This document shows positions 19,269 to 27,673 of a stretch of DNA of 64,000 bases, piece by piece (within the stretch, counting starts at the first letter, position 1; the number at the start of each line of letters is the position of its first letter). Both the position numbers and the translations under genes were made by a program. Source of the DNA: Gammaproteobacteria bacterium (GTDB lineage Bacteria > Pseudomonadota > Gammaproteobacteria > Burkholderiales > Thiobacillaceae); the NCBI GenBank assembly GCA_018820765.1, contig JAHJNN010000017.1, positions 372,001 through 436,000 on the forward strand. The letters are read 5' to 3'. Below the pieces are notes generated by a model, which ran no database searches, was not told where the DNA came from, and saw only the letters and a program-made list of their open reading frames with translations.

Positions 19269-20213
19269 GTGCGCTGGATTGTGATCGCGATGTCCGTGTT
19301 GAGCCTGGCCGCCTGCAAGGAAGCCGCCGCGCCGAGCTGGCAAGGCTACGTGGAAGGCGAATACGTGCGGGTGGCCTCGCCGGAGGCCGGCATCCTGCAG
19401 GCGCTCAAGGTGGCGCGCGGCCAGACGGTTGCCGCGGGCGCGCCGCTGTTCGTGCTGGAAAGTGAAAGCGAAGCGGCGCTGCGGCGCGAGGCGGATCAGC
19501 GCGTGCTGCAGGCCGACGCCCGCCTGGCCAACCTGGAGAAGGGCAGGCGGCCCGACGAGATTGCCGCCATCGACGCCCAGCAGGCGCAGGCGCGGGCGGC
19601 GCTGGATCTGGCGCGCGCCAACCTGGCCCGCCAGGAAAAGCTGGTGGCATCCGGCTTCGTCAGCCACGCGGTGCTGGACGAGGCCCGCGCGGCGGTTGAC
19701 CAGGCTGCCGCGCAGGTGGCCGAGCTCGCGGCCCAGCGCCGGGTGGCGCGTCTCGCCGCACGGCCGGACGAGATCGCCGCCGCCCGCGCCGAGGCGCAAG
19801 CGGCGCGCGCCGCACTCGCGCAGGCGCAGTGGCGCCTGGACCGGAAGGCGGTGGCGGCGCCGGTGGCCGGCGCGGTACAGGACCGGCTCTATCTGCCCGG
19901 CGAGTTCGTGCCGGCGGGCAACCCGGTGGTGGCGCTGCTGCCGCCGGACAATCTCAAGCTGCGCTTCTTCGTCGGCGAGACGGAACTGGCCCGGGTCAAG
20001 CCGGGCCAGACCGTGCGCGCTTCTTGCGACGGCTGCGGCGCCGAAATACCGGCCACCATCCGCTTCGTGTCCACCCAGGCGGAATACACGCCGCCGGTGA
20101 TCTACAGCCGCGAGAACCGGGCCAAGCTGGTGTATCTGGTGGAAGCCGGCGTGGCGGCGAAGGACGCGGCGCGGCTGCACATCGGCCAGCCGATCGAGGT
20201 GCGCCTGCCGTGA
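19269..20213 (+). CDS. HlyD-family membrane fusion lipoprotein of an ABC exporter
   Basis: 314 residues. The GTG at 19269 has AGGAGAG 5 nt upstream and is preferred to the ATG at 19239. The signal peptide ends in a lipobox (SLAAC). Next come a biotinyl-lipoyl half (VASPEAGILQALKVARGQTV), a long Ala/Arg/Gln-rich coiled-coil hairpin (about 75-200), and the second half-barrel with CDGC near 255. It resembles the YhiI-type adaptor for ABC exporters. Its stop overlaps the ATPase gene start (GTGA), so the three genes form one unit. The substrate is unknown. Confidence 0.88.
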   Translation: MRWIVIAMSVLSLAACKEAAAPSWQGYVEGEYVRVASPEAGILQALKVARGQTVAAGAPLFVLESESEAALRREADQRVLQADARLANLEKGRRPDEIAAIDAQQAQARAALDLARANLARQEKLVASGFVSHAVLDEARAAVDQAAAQVAELAAQRRVARLAARPDEIAAARAEAQAARAALAQAQWRLDRKAVAAPVAGAVQDRLYLPGEFVPAGNPVVALLPPDNLKLRFFVGETELARVKPGQTVRASCDGCGAEIPATIRFVSTQAEYTPPVIYSRENRAKLVYLVEAGVAAKDAARLHIGQPIEVRLP

Positions 20214-21142
20214 ATGGAGACACCGGCCTCGCCATCGATGTGCGCGGGCTGACCAAGAGCTTCTCCGGCCGCCGCGTGGTGGACGGCATCGATCTTTCCG
20301 TCCGGTCAGGCGAAATATTCGGCTTTCTCGGCCCCAACGGCAGCGGCAAGACCACCTCCATCCGCATGCTGTGCGGCCTGCTCACGCCGGACGCGGGCGA
20401 GGGCACCTGCCTTGGCCTGGACATCATCCGCCGCACCGACGAGATCAAGCGCCAGGTGGGGTATATGACGCAGCGCTTCTCGCTGTACGAAGACCTCAGC
20501 ATCCGCGAGAACCTGGATTTCATCGCCCGCATGTACGGCATGCCGGAGCGCCGCCGCGCGGTGGCCGGCACCATCGACCGCCTCGGCCTCGGCGCCCGCC
20601 GCGACCAGCTGGCCGGCACGCTGTCCGGCGGCTGGAAGCAGCGTCTGGCCCTGGCCGCCTGCATGCTGCACGAACCGAAACTGCTGCTGCTGGACGAACC
20701 CACGGCCGGCGTCGACCCCAAGGCGCGCCGCGATTTCTGGGCGGAAATCCATACCCTGGCGGGCGAAGGCATCACCGTGCTGGTGTCCACCCATTACATG
20801 GACGAGGCGGAACGCTGCCACCAGCTCGCCTACATCGCCTCCGGCAAGCTGCTCACCACCGGCACACCCGCCGAGGTGCTGGCGCGTTCCGGTCTGTCGA
20901 CCTGGCGGGTGGAGGGCGACGATCTCTACGCGCTGGCCGAGCAGTTGCGCGACCTGCCGGGCGTCGCCCAGGTGGTGCCGTTCGGCAACCTGCTGCACGT
21001 CAGCGGCGAGGACGCCGACGCGCTTGCCGACGCCACCGCCGCGCTGCGCGCCGATCCGCGCTGGCGCTGGTCGCCGTCCGAGCCAGGGCTGGAGGACGTG
21101 TTCATCCAATTGATGGGCAGCGCGCGGGACCCGGTCCGATGA
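20210..21142 (+). CDS. ABC exporter ATPase
   Basis: 310 residues from a GTG overlapping the preceding stop. All nucleotide-binding motifs are present: Walker A GPNGSGKTT, Q-loop MTQRFS, signature LSGGWKQRLALA, Walker B LLLLDEPTAG, and the H-loop in VSTHYMDEAE. The C-terminal about 80 residues form the extra domain typical of DrrA/YhiH-like export ATPases. It powers the permease that follows, whose ATG overlaps this stop codon (ATGA). Confidence 0.94.
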   Translation: MNGDTGLAIDVRGLTKSFSGRRVVDGIDLSVRSGEIFGFLGPNGSGKTTSIRMLCGLLTPDAGEGTCLGLDIIRRTDEIKRQVGYMTQRFSLYEDLSIRENLDFIARMYGMPERRRAVAGTIDRLGLGARRDQLAGTLSGGWKQRLALAACMLHEPKLLLLDEPTAGVDPKARRDFWAEIHTLAGEGITVLVSTHYMDEAERCHQLAYIASGKLLTTGTPAEVLARSGLSTWRVEGDDLYALAEQLRDLPGVAQVVPFGNLLHVSGEDADALADATAALRADPRWRWSPSEPGLEDVFIQLMGSARDPVR

Positions 21143-22272
21143 ACGCCTTCTCGTTCACCCGCTTCGTCGCCGTGGTGGTGAAGGAATTCATCCAGATGCG
21201 GCGCGACCGCCTTACCTTCGGCATGCTGGTGGGCATTCCGATCATGCAGCTTTTGCTGTTCGGTTTCGCCATCAACGCCGACCCCAAGCAGCTGCCCACC
21301 GCCCTGCGCGTGGCGGACGAAAGCGTGTTCAGCCGCAGCCTCGTCTCCGCCCTGCAGAACAGCGATTACTTCCGCATCGAGACACGTGCGGCGAGCGAAG
21401 CCGAGGCGAGCGACATGCTGCAGCGCGGCGAGGTGCAGTTCGTGGTGAACGTACCGCAGGATTTCTCCCGCAAGCTGCAGCGCGGCGAGCGCCCGGTGCT
21501 GCTGGTGGAGGCCGATGCCAGCGACCCGGTGGCCACCGGCAACGCCATCGCCGTGCTGTCCAATCTCAACCTCACCGGCCTCGACCACGATCTCGCCGGA
21601 CCGCTGGCGCGGCTGAAGGGCCAGGCGCCGCCGTTCGAGGTGCGCGTGCACCGGCTCTACAACCCGGAAGGCATCACCCAGTACAACATCGTGCCCGGCC
21701 TGATGGGCGTGATCCTGACCATGACCATGGTGATGGGCACCGGCCTCGCCATGACCCGCGAACGCGAGCGCGGCACCCTCGAAAACCTGCTCGCCACGCC
21801 GGTGACGCCGCTGGAAGTCACCCTCGGCAAGATCGTGCCCAACATCCTGGTCGGCTACATCCAGGTCGGCCTCATCCTGCTGGCCGCCCTGTTCGTGTTC
21901 GAAGTGCCCATGCTCGGCAGCCTGCCGCTGCTGCTCGCCAGCGTGCTCGCCTTCGTGTTCGCCAACCTGGCGGTGGGCTTCACCTTCTCCACCCTGGCGA
22001 AGAACCAGATGCAGGCGATGCAGATGACCATGTTCTTCTTCCTGCCCAACATGCTGCTGTCCGGCTTCATGTTTCCGTTCCGCGGCATGCCCGGCTGGGC
22101 CCAGGCCATCGGCGAAGTGCTGCCGCTGACCCACTTCCTGCGCATCGTGCGCGGCGTGCTGCTGAAGGGAAACGGGCTCGCCGACATCCTGCCGGAACTG
22201 TGGCCGATACTGGCTTTCCTGCTGGCAGCGCTGGCCTTGGCGCTGCTGCGTTATCGCAGGACGCTGGATTGA
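21139..22272 (+). CDS. ABC-2 type exporter permease (YhhJ-like)
   Basis: 377 residues. One N-terminal membrane helix (about 25-45), a large periplasmic domain (about 48-180), then five C-terminal helices with the ABC-2 signature region (TRERERGTLENLLATPVTPLEVTLGKI, LPLTHFLRIVRGVLLKG). It should form the membrane channel for the adjacent ATPase and adaptor, probably as a homodimer since only one permease gene is present. Drug or polysaccharide export are possible roles; the sequence does not decide. Confidence 0.92.
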   Translation: MNAFSFTRFVAVVVKEFIQMRRDRLTFGMLVGIPIMQLLLFGFAINADPKQLPTALRVADESVFSRSLVSALQNSDYFRIETRAASEAEASDMLQRGEVQFVVNVPQDFSRKLQRGERPVLLVEADASDPVATGNAIAVLSNLNLTGLDHDLAGPLARLKGQAPPFEVRVHRLYNPEGITQYNIVPGLMGVILTMTMVMGTGLAMTRERERGTLENLLATPVTPLEVTLGKIVPNILVGYIQVGLILLAALFVFEVPMLGSLPLLLASVLAFVFANLAVGFTFSTLAKNQMQAMQMTMFFFLPNMLLSGFMFPFRGMPGWAQAIGEVLPLTHFLRIVRGVLLKGNGLADILPELWPILAFLLAALALALLRYRRTLD

Positions 22273-22280
22273 TTGTTTTT

Positions 22281-22329
22281 ATAACTTATGTGTTATTTAA
22301 ATATTGCATATCAATAATACATAAGTTAT
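22281..22329. promoter_or_regulatory. Palindromic operator upstream of the mobile-mystery A/B pair
   Basis: Two 17-bp arms (ATAACTTATGTGTTATT at 22281-22297 and AATAATACATAAGTTAT at 22313-22329) form an inverted repeat with one mismatch, in a sharply AT-rich 60-bp patch. It lies just upstream of an HTH protein gene, so it is a probable autoregulatory operator. Promoter hexamers probably overlap it but are not clear. Confidence 0.65.
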
Positions 22330-22366
22330 TTTAAATGCATTGCAAGATAATATATTGGTTATCGAA

Positions 22367-22834
22367 ATGCGCCCCGAAGACCGTGAAGCCGCCCGCCGCC
22401 AGCTCGACAAGCGCTTGAGCACTGCGCTCAACGCCGACGCCCTGGCGCGCCCGCCGCGCGGCTGGGTCAAGGCCATCCGCGAAGCGCTCGGCATGACGAC
22501 CGCCCAGCTTGCGAAACGCCTGGGCGTCAGCCAGCCGCGCGTGGTCGGCATCGAACAGGCCGAAGCGAAAGGCGCGATCACCCTGGACAGCCTCGAACGT
22601 GCAGCGCACGCGCTGGATTGCCGCCTGGTCTATGCCCTGGTGCCCCGCAAGCCCCTGGACGCGCTGGTCGAGGAGCGCGCAGCGCGTCTCGCGGACAAGC
22701 GGCTGGCTTCCACGCGCCACACCATGGCGCTTGAAGCGCAGGCGATGGACACCCGCGACGAAGACGAACAGCGCAAGCGGCTCATCCGCAAACTGATCGA
22801 GCAGGCGGGTTCCGAACTGTGGGACGACGCGTGA
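22367..22834 (+). CDS. Mobile mystery protein A (HTH antitoxin-like)
   Basis: 155 residues from the ATG at 22367; a TTG at 22340 is less likely. A central helix-turn-helix (ALGMTTAQLAKRLGVSQPRVVGIEQAEAKG, about 40-70) is preceded by a basic N-terminus (REAARRQLDKRL) and followed by a charged helical tail. This matches the family called mobile mystery protein A, which always accompanies a Fic-domain partner. It is expected to bind DNA and probably the palindrome just upstream. Its stop overlaps the partner start (GTGA). Confidence 0.85.
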   Translation: MRPEDREAARRQLDKRLSTALNADALARPPRGWVKAIREALGMTTAQLAKRLGVSQPRVVGIEQAEAKGAITLDSLERAAHALDCRLVYALVPRKPLDALVEERAARLADKRLASTRHTMALEAQAMDTRDEDEQRKRLIRKLIEQAGSELWDDA

Positions 22835-23418
22835 GCGATCCGCTGCTTGAAGAGGATGACGCCTCCACCCCGCTGACCGCCGAAGAGCGGGAGGGATTGA
22901 TCCTGTCCTACGTCACCCTGCGTCGCGAACTGAATGAGGCGGAACAGGCGAACATCCTCGAAGCCGAAGAATGGGCCTTCACGCGCAAGCGCAAGGTACT
23001 CGACGAACGCTTCCTGACCGACTTGCACAAACGGATGTTCGGGCGGGTCTGGCGCTGGGCCGGCAAGTTCAGGCACACCGAACGCAATGTCGGCGTCGAC
23101 CCCTATCGCATCGCCACCGACCTGCGGCAACTGCTGGACGATAGCCGCTACTGGATCGAGCACGATACCTATTCGCCGGATGAAATCTGCGCACGCTTCC
23201 ATCACCGGCTCGTCGCCATCCATCCCTTCCCCAACGGCAACGGCCGCCATGCGCGGCTGGCCACCGACCTGCTCCTGGACGCGCTCGGCCAGCCGCGCTT
23301 TAGCTGGGGCCGATCCAATCTCGTCAATCCGGGCGACACCCGGCAGGCCTACGTCGCGGCTTTACGGGCTGCCGATGGCCGTGATATCTGGCCGCTGATG
23401 GAGTTTGTGCGTTCGTGA
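22831..23418 (+). CDS. Mobile mystery protein B (Fic-domain protein)
   Basis: 195 residues from a GTG overlapping the preceding stop. The Fic core is intact: HPFPNGNGRHAR at residues 131-142 supplies the catalytic His and the phosphate-binding loop, so AMP or another nucleotide-group transfer is possible. The N-terminus (LTAEEREGLILSYVTLRRELNEAEQANI) is helical. A canonical inhibitory (S/T)xxxE(G/N) motif with exact spacing is not seen. With protein A it behaves like a toxin-antitoxin pair on mobile DNA; toxicity is inferred from the family. Confidence 0.87.
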   Translation: MSDPLLEEDDASTPLTAEEREGLILSYVTLRRELNEAEQANILEAEEWAFTRKRKVLDERFLTDLHKRMFGRVWRWAGKFRHTERNVGVDPYRIATDLRQLLDDSRYWIEHDTYSPDEICARFHHRLVAIHPFPNGNGRHARLATDLLLDALGQPRFSWGRSNLVNPGDTRQAYVAALRAADGRDIWPLMEFVRS

Positions 23419-23497
23419 TTTGCGGAATGCATTGAAGCAATTCAAGTCGCCCTTGTTATTCGTGGTCTGTCCCTGATTGTTCCGGGAGGATTTGCAC

Positions 23498-23524
23498 GTT
23501 GGGCTTCATTCCATTCAGCCCAAC
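23498..23524. repeat. Hairpin repeat (GTTGGGCT / AGCCCAAC)
   Basis: An inverted repeat with GTTGGGCT and AGCCCAAC arms and a loop of about 11 nt, followed by CTACACGGGC. It looks like a common bacterial intergenic palindrome. It sits between the Fic gene and the next minus-strand gene and could also help end transcription. Confidence 0.5.
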
Positions 23525-23541
23525 CTACACGGGCTTCTGCC

Positions 23542-23925
23542 TCATCTCCGCTCAGGTGATCTACGGAGTCTCGCTGCAAAGTATGTGCGCCTCGCAGCCC
23601 ACGCAAGAAGAAGTATGAAACCGATGTTGATCACGAGAAGGGAAAGATAGATAGAGTTCGGTGTGCCAAAGTCACCTTTGAATTCAAATTGGGGAAGGAT
23701 GTCTATTGGCCCGCCAGAAAATATTGATATGAGGCCGTCGTAATCGATAACGGTCTTTGTTTGCAGCCGGGTTGCGTGATCCATAAGAAATGAGGCGTCT
23801 GTCATGCGATCTTCAACAAGCCTCCCATCCAAGTAATGGAAAGTTGCCATAGAGCTGCCCGCAACGACCATGGAAAAGAAGAAACCGAAGATTGCCGCGA
23901 AAATGTAGTAAACGACCTTAAGCAT
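23542..23925 (-). CDS. Small membrane protein of unknown function
   Basis: 127 residues with two membrane segments (about 5-27 and 93-111). The loop between them (about 30-90) is predicted to be outside the cytoplasm. The tail is Arg-rich. Base composition is lower in GC than the neighbouring housekeeping genes, which suggests acquired DNA. I do not recognise a family. It lies in a small accessory region with two other unknown genes on the same strand. Confidence 0.55.
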   Translation of the reverse strand: MLKVVYYIFAAIFGFFFSMVVAGSSMATFHYLDGRLVEDRMTDASFLMDHATRLQTKTVIDYDGLISIFSGGPIDILPQFEFKGDFGTPNSIYLSLLVINIGFILLLAWAARRTYFAARLRRSPERR

Positions 23926-24010
23926 CGATTCCCCCAGGCGCTAAGTAGCGCTAGTCGACTTTGACATTCGGATTTTTAGTACTTGGCGTGGAAACAGAGC
24001 GCGGATGAAC

Positions 24011-24280
24011 TTACGCATTCCGATGATTCTTAGCAACGGCGAAAGCACCGAGCATTGTGAGGTTGGGTTTTTGCCCGCATGCCCTGCAGTAATCGGCGAA
24101 CTCTTGCGGATAGATTTGAACAACATTGAGTTGTTGTCCATGAGAGAGCGCATTTGCGCTTTGTTTTTCGGCTTGCTCGCTCCAGAGTATGTGGCTTGCC
24201 GGGAATTCTGGGTCGTTTTTGAGAAGACCCGCAAAAGTAGGGTAGTCCTCACGCGAGATGTTTGGTTGAATTTTGTCCAT
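24011..24280 (-). CDS. Small hypothetical protein
   Basis: 89 residues, soluble. The sequence includes a Cys pair (YCRACGQKPN) near residues 64-70 that could bind metal, and a mostly polar N-terminus. No signal peptide or membrane segment. Lower GC than the surrounding genome. No family recognised. It is listed because the reading frame has normal-looking amino-acid composition, unlike the Arg/Ala-rich shadow frames. Confidence 0.45.
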   Translation of the reverse strand: MDKIQPNISREDYPTFAGLLKNDPEFPASHILWSEQAEKQSANALSHGQQLNVVQIYPQEFADYCRACGQKPNLTMLGAFAVAKNHRNA

Positions 24281-24318
24281 GCTAAGTCCTTTCTAACGAG
24301 AGCTGGTTAGGGTGGTTA

Positions 24319-24621
24319 CTAGGATAGCCATGAGATGACTAACGAAATAAGCCATTTGATTTCTGCATGTGCCGCGATAGCGGCAATGATTATTGCCGCG
24401 ATTGCGATATACCGGTCTACTCGAACATCGCGTCGAATTTTAGCCATTGAGGCGGCTTCGCGCGCTTCACGTTTGTCGGATAGCCACAACTTGGCGAGTT
24501 CATGCTTGGGGCCGACATCACCGAACTGTTTGGTGACAGAAAACCTTATGCGCACATCTTCTTCGCCAAGCGCATCAAGCTCAGACCAGAATTGCTCCTT
24601 GGTGAATGTTTCACGCGCCAT
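24319..24621 (-). CDS. Small protein with C-terminal membrane anchor
   Basis: 100 residues. The N-terminal part (about 1-65) is highly charged and helical (TKEQFWSELDALGEEDVRIRF, then KREAREAASMAKIRRD). The last 30 residues form one or two membrane segments (YIAIAAIIIAAIAA, IKWLISLVISWL). This is a tail-anchored arrangement with a cytoplasmic sensor-like head. It lies 38 bp upstream of the preceding unknown gene on the same strand. Not recognised as a named family. Confidence 0.55.
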   Translation of the reverse strand: MARETFTKEQFWSELDALGEEDVRIRFSVTKQFGDVGPKHELAKLWLSDKREAREAASMAKIRRDVRVDRYIAIAAIIIAAIAAHAEIKWLISLVISWLS

Positions 24622-24681
24622 TGAGATAAACCCTAACGTAATTTAGCCTGCGCAACCGGCGGTCCCGTCCCCAAAAGCCAG

Positions 24682-24751
24682 CGTAGGGCGCGATCATTAT
24701 TGCGCCGAATGAAATATCCGGTGCAATGCGCTTCGCTTATTGCACCCTACG
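24682..24751. repeat. Palindromic repeat of the CGTAGGG...CCCTACG type
   Basis: A 70-bp element with CGTAGGGCGC at one end and CACCCTACG at the other. Internal short inverted blocks (ATTATTGCGCC, GGTGCAATGCGC, TTATTGCACC) match the family of common intergenic repeats seen in many proteobacteria. It lies just downstream of the HTH regulator stop codon. Confidence 0.6.
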
Positions 24752-24756
24752 CGAAC

Positions 24757-25047
24757 TCACGCAGCCAAAGCCCGCATCACCGCCTTGGGTTCCCGATCGA
24801 TCACATTCAGCAAGACCAAAGCCGGGCCGCGGGGAATTCTGTCGCCACGCTCCCAACTGCGAAGGGTCGCGATGGAGCACCCGAAGCGGGCGGCAAACTG
24901 CTCTTGCGTCAGTCCAAGGCGCTTGCGCAAACCGGCCACGTCGACTTCGTAAGGCTGGTATTGATTTACGCCAGCCCGCTTTCCTTTAGCATCGGCAACC
25001 GCTTCGTTCAGACCTCGCTTGATGCTTTTAAATACGCTCACGCTCAT
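24757..25047 (-). CDS. HTH transcriptional regulator (NadS/HigA-like), no toxin partner seen
   Basis: 96 residues from the ATG at 25047; longer in-frame starts overlap the neighbouring gene. An N-terminal helix (FKSIKRGLNEAVADAKG) and the typical linker (YEVDVAGLRKRLGLTQEQFAARFGCSIATLRSWERGDRIPRG) give an XRE-type helix-turn-helix at about 45-75. The layout matches antitoxin-like regulators usually encoded right after a RelE/HigB toxin. Here the gene upstream is a 60-residue membrane protein, so this is an orphan. It may control its own unit or be a remnant. Confidence 0.8.
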   Translation of the reverse strand: MSVSVFKSIKRGLNEAVADAKGKRAGVNQYQPYEVDVAGLRKRLGLTQEQFAARFGCSIATLRSWERGDRIPRGPALVLLNVIDREPKAVMRALAA

Positions 25048-25051
25048 CGCC

Positions 25052-25234
25052 TCACCGCAGCACCACCCGCTCCACCACAACCAACAATGCCGTGACGAAG
25101 CCGACCACGACCGCGAAGCGCAGCACACGGCCGATGTAGCCCAGGTATTTGCGGTTGCCGGTGAACAGCCACGCCAGCCCGAGCGCCACCACTGCAATGA
25201 TCAGGGCGACGAGCAGCAGGCGGATAACGATCAT
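25052..25234 (-). CDS. Small two-helix membrane protein overlapping lpxC
   Basis: 60 residues. Two hydrophobic helices (about 4-24 and 38-57) flank a short basic loop (TGNRKYLGYIGR). Its ATG overlaps the lpxC stop codon (ATGA), so it is translated with lpxC. Short membrane proteins here are common in betaproteobacteria, but I know no function. Confidence 0.75.
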   Translation of the reverse strand: MIVIRLLLVALIIAVVALGLAWLFTGNRKYLGYIGRVLRFAVVVGFVTALLVVVERVVLR

Positions 25235-26148
25235 CAGGCAGTGAGGGGATGCAGGCGGAGGAAGGCGGTGGGGACGTCTTCGTCGTGCGCAAAGCTGACG
25301 AATTCCCACGACTCCTGGTGCTGCAGCAATTCGCGCAGCAGGGCGTTGTTGAGGGCGTGGCCGGATTTGTAGGCTTCGAAGGCACCGATGATGGGATGGC
25401 CTAATAGATACAGGTCGCCGATGGCGTCGAGCACTTTGTGTTTGACGAACTCGTCGTCGTAGCGCAGGCCGTCCTGGTTCAGGACGCGGAATTCGTCCAT
25501 GACGATGGCGTTGTCGAGCGAGCCGCCGAGCGCGAGGCCCTGGTTGCGCAGGTATTCGACCTCGTGCATGAAGCCGAAGGTGCGGGCGCGCGCGACTTCT
25601 TTCGTGTAGGCAGTGTCGGCGAAGTCGATGCTGACAGTCTTGCCGCTCTTGTCGAACACGGGATGCTTGAAGTCGATGGTGAACTCGACCTTGAAGCCGT
25701 TGTGCGGAACGAAGCGCGCCCACTTGTCGCCGTCACGCACCTCGATCGGCTGCTTGATGCGCACGTAGCGCTTGGGCGCGTCCTGCTCGACGATGCCGGC
25801 GGACTGCAGCAGGAACACGAACGGCGATGCGGAGCCGTCCATGATGGGAATTTCGGGGCCGGTGAGATCCACCAGCAGGTTGTCGATGCCGAGGCCCGCG
25901 AGCGCGGACATCAGGTGTTCGACGGTGGACACCTTGGCGAGGCCGGACTCGAGCATGGAGCACAGCCGGGTGTCGGTGACGAGATAGGGGTCGGCCTTGA
26001 GTTCGACGGGCGGATCGAGGTCCATCCGGCGGAACACGATGCCGGTATTGGGGCCGGCCGGGCGCAGGGTCATCTCGACCTTGACGCCGGAATGCAGGCC
26101 CACCCCGGTCGCCTTGACCGGGGTTTTCAGGGTGCGTTGCTTGATCAT
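25234..26148 (-). CDS. lpxC: LpxC, UDP-3-O-acyl-GlcNAc deacetylase
   Basis: 304 residues, the usual size. It catalyses the committed step of lipid A synthesis in the cytoplasm. The zinc-binding TVEHLMSAL near residue 78, the substrate segment [10 protein letters not shown], and [19 protein letters not shown] (second His and the catalytic Asp) are present. It is the last gene of the dcw cluster, separated from ftsZ by a repeat-bearing 257-bp spacer, so it may have its own promoter. Confidence 0.98.
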   Translation of the reverse strand: MIKQRTLKTPVKATGVGLHSGVKVEMTLRPAGPNTGIVFRRMDLDPPVELKADPYLVTDTRLCSMLESGLAKVSTVEHLMSALAGLGIDNLLVDLTGPEIPIMDGSASPFVFLLQSAGIVEQDAPKRYVRIKQPIEVRDGDKWARFVPHNGFKVEFTIDFKHPVFDKSGKTVSIDFADTAYTKEVARARTFGFMHEVEYLRNQGLALGGSLDNAIVMDEFRVLNQDGLRYDDEFVKHKVLDAIGDLYLLGHPIIGAFEAYKSGHALNNALLRELLQHQESWEFVSFAHDEDVPTAFLRLHPLTA

Positions 26149-26258
26149 CTTGCCATTTTAACCGGTCGCGGGGACCGACTGCCACTTGCGGGAAACCCGG
26201 CTTGTGACCGGCTCCCGGGCAAACGGTTCAGCCGTCCCCGCGGCTTAGGAAAACACGG

Positions 26259-26396
26259 AACAAGTCCAATTGTCGTCATTGCGCGCGCCTTTAGCCGCGA
26301 TGCCGTGGGCCGAGGCGGGAAGCAATCCAGCGCTCTGATTGGAAAGCAATTCCTGGATTGCCGCGTCGCTGCGCTCCTCGCAATGACGACTTGTTC
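26259..26396. repeat. MITE-like palindromic element between ftsZ and lpxC
   Basis: Perfect 12-bp terminal inverted repeats (GTCGTCATTGCG at 26272-26283 and CGCAATGACGAC at 26379-26390) lie inside outer arms GAACAAGT / ACTTGTTC. Inside are paired blocks AGCAATCCAG and CTGGATTGC. It has the form of the widespread GTCATTGCGAG-type intergenic elements. It encodes nothing. Confidence 0.8.
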
Positions 26397-26405
26397 ATGG
26401 CGTCC

Positions 26406-27551
26406 TCAATCCGCCTGGCGGCGCAGGAAGGCCGGGATGTCCAGGGTGTCGATGCCGGAATCGCTCATCGCCTGAACCGTGCGGCTGCGGCGATTGGTCA
26501 TCACGCTGGGCACGTCTTCGCTGCTGCCCACCATCATCGGCGCATCGTCGGTGCCGGTGCGGATGATCTGCATCGGCTTCGGCTGCTGGCGGGCAACCGG
26601 GCTGCCGAGACCGGTGGCGACCATGGTGACGCGCAGGGCGTCTTCCATGCTGTCGTCGAGCACCTGGCCGACGATGACGGTGGCTTCCTCGGCGGTGAAG
26701 CTCTTGATGGTGTTCATCACTTCGTGGATCTCGCGCATCTTCACGGTGGACGAGGCGGTGATGTTGACCAGCACGCCGCGGGCACCGGCGAGGTTGACGT
26801 CTTCCAGCAGCGGGCTGGCGACGGCCTGCTCGGCGGCGATGCGCGCGCGGTTGTCGCCGCTGGCCTGGGCGGAGCCCATCATCGCCATGCCCATTTCGCT
26901 CATCACGGTGCGCACGTCGGCAAAGTCGACGTTGACCAGGCCGGGGCAATTGATGACTTCGGCGATGCCGCCGACCGCGCCGTGCAGCACGTTGTTGGCG
27001 GCCTTGAAGGCGTCGAGCATGGAGACGTCGTCGCCCAGCACCTGCATCAGCTTTTCGTTGGGGATGATGATCAGCGAATCGACGTGGCGCGCCAGCTGCT
27101 CGATGCCGGCGTTGGCGGCGCGCACGCGCTTGCCTTCGAACATGAAGGGCTTGGTGACGACGGCGACGGTGAGGATGCCGAGTTCCTTGGCGACTTCGGC
27201 CACCACCGGAGCGGCGCCGGTGCCGGTGCCGCCGCCCATGCCGGCGGTGATGAACAGCATGTCGGCGCCGTCGATCAGTTCGGCGATGCGCTCGCGGTCT
27301 TCCAGTGCGGCTTCGCGCCCGATGTCGGGGTTGGCGCCGGCGCCCAGGCCCTTGGTCACGCCATTGCCCAGCTGCAGCTGCAGCTTGGCCTGGTTGCGAT
27401 TGAGCGCCTGCGCGTCGGTGTTGATGGCGATGAATTCCACGCCGCTCAAACCTGAAGTAATCATGTGGTCGACCGCGTTGCCGCCGCAGCCGCCCACGCC
27501 GATGACCTTGATCACTGCATCCTGGGTGTCTACATCCATCAGTTCAAACAT
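26406..27551 (-). CDS. ftsZ: FtsZ, cell-division GTPase
   Basis: 381 residues from the ATG at 27551, which has AGGAGAG upstream. FtsZ polymerises into the Z-ring at mid-cell. The tubulin signature GGGTGTGAAPV, the T7 loop NVDFADVRTVM, and the C-terminal conserved peptide DIPAFLRRQ (binding FtsA and other tethers) are all visible. It follows ftsA with a 122-bp gap that could contain a local promoter. Confidence 0.98.
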   Translation of the reverse strand: MFELMDVDTQDAVIKVIGVGGCGGNAVDHMITSGLSGVEFIAINTDAQALNRNQAKLQLQLGNGVTKGLGAGANPDIGREAALEDRERIAELIDGADMLFITAGMGGGTGTGAAPVVAEVAKELGILTVAVVTKPFMFEGKRVRAANAGIEQLARHVDSLIIIPNEKLMQVLGDDVSMLDAFKAANNVLHGAVGGIAEVINCPGLVNVDFADVRTVMSEMGMAMMGSAQASGDNRARIAAEQAVASPLLEDVNLAGARGVLVNITASSTVKMREIHEVMNTIKSFTAEEATVIVGQVLDDSMEDALRVTMVATGLGSPVARQQPKPMQIIRTGTDDAPMMVGSSEDVPSVMTNRRSRTVQAMSDSGIDTLDIPAFLRRQAD

Positions 27552-27673
27552 GTTGCTCTCCTCTTTTTGCCCAAAACAAAACCACACTCAAAAATCCTTT
27601 GGCGTGTCTGCCACGACCGGCACCACCGCCAAATTCCGTTTCGACGACGCGCGCTCAACGGAGCGCTGCGGCG

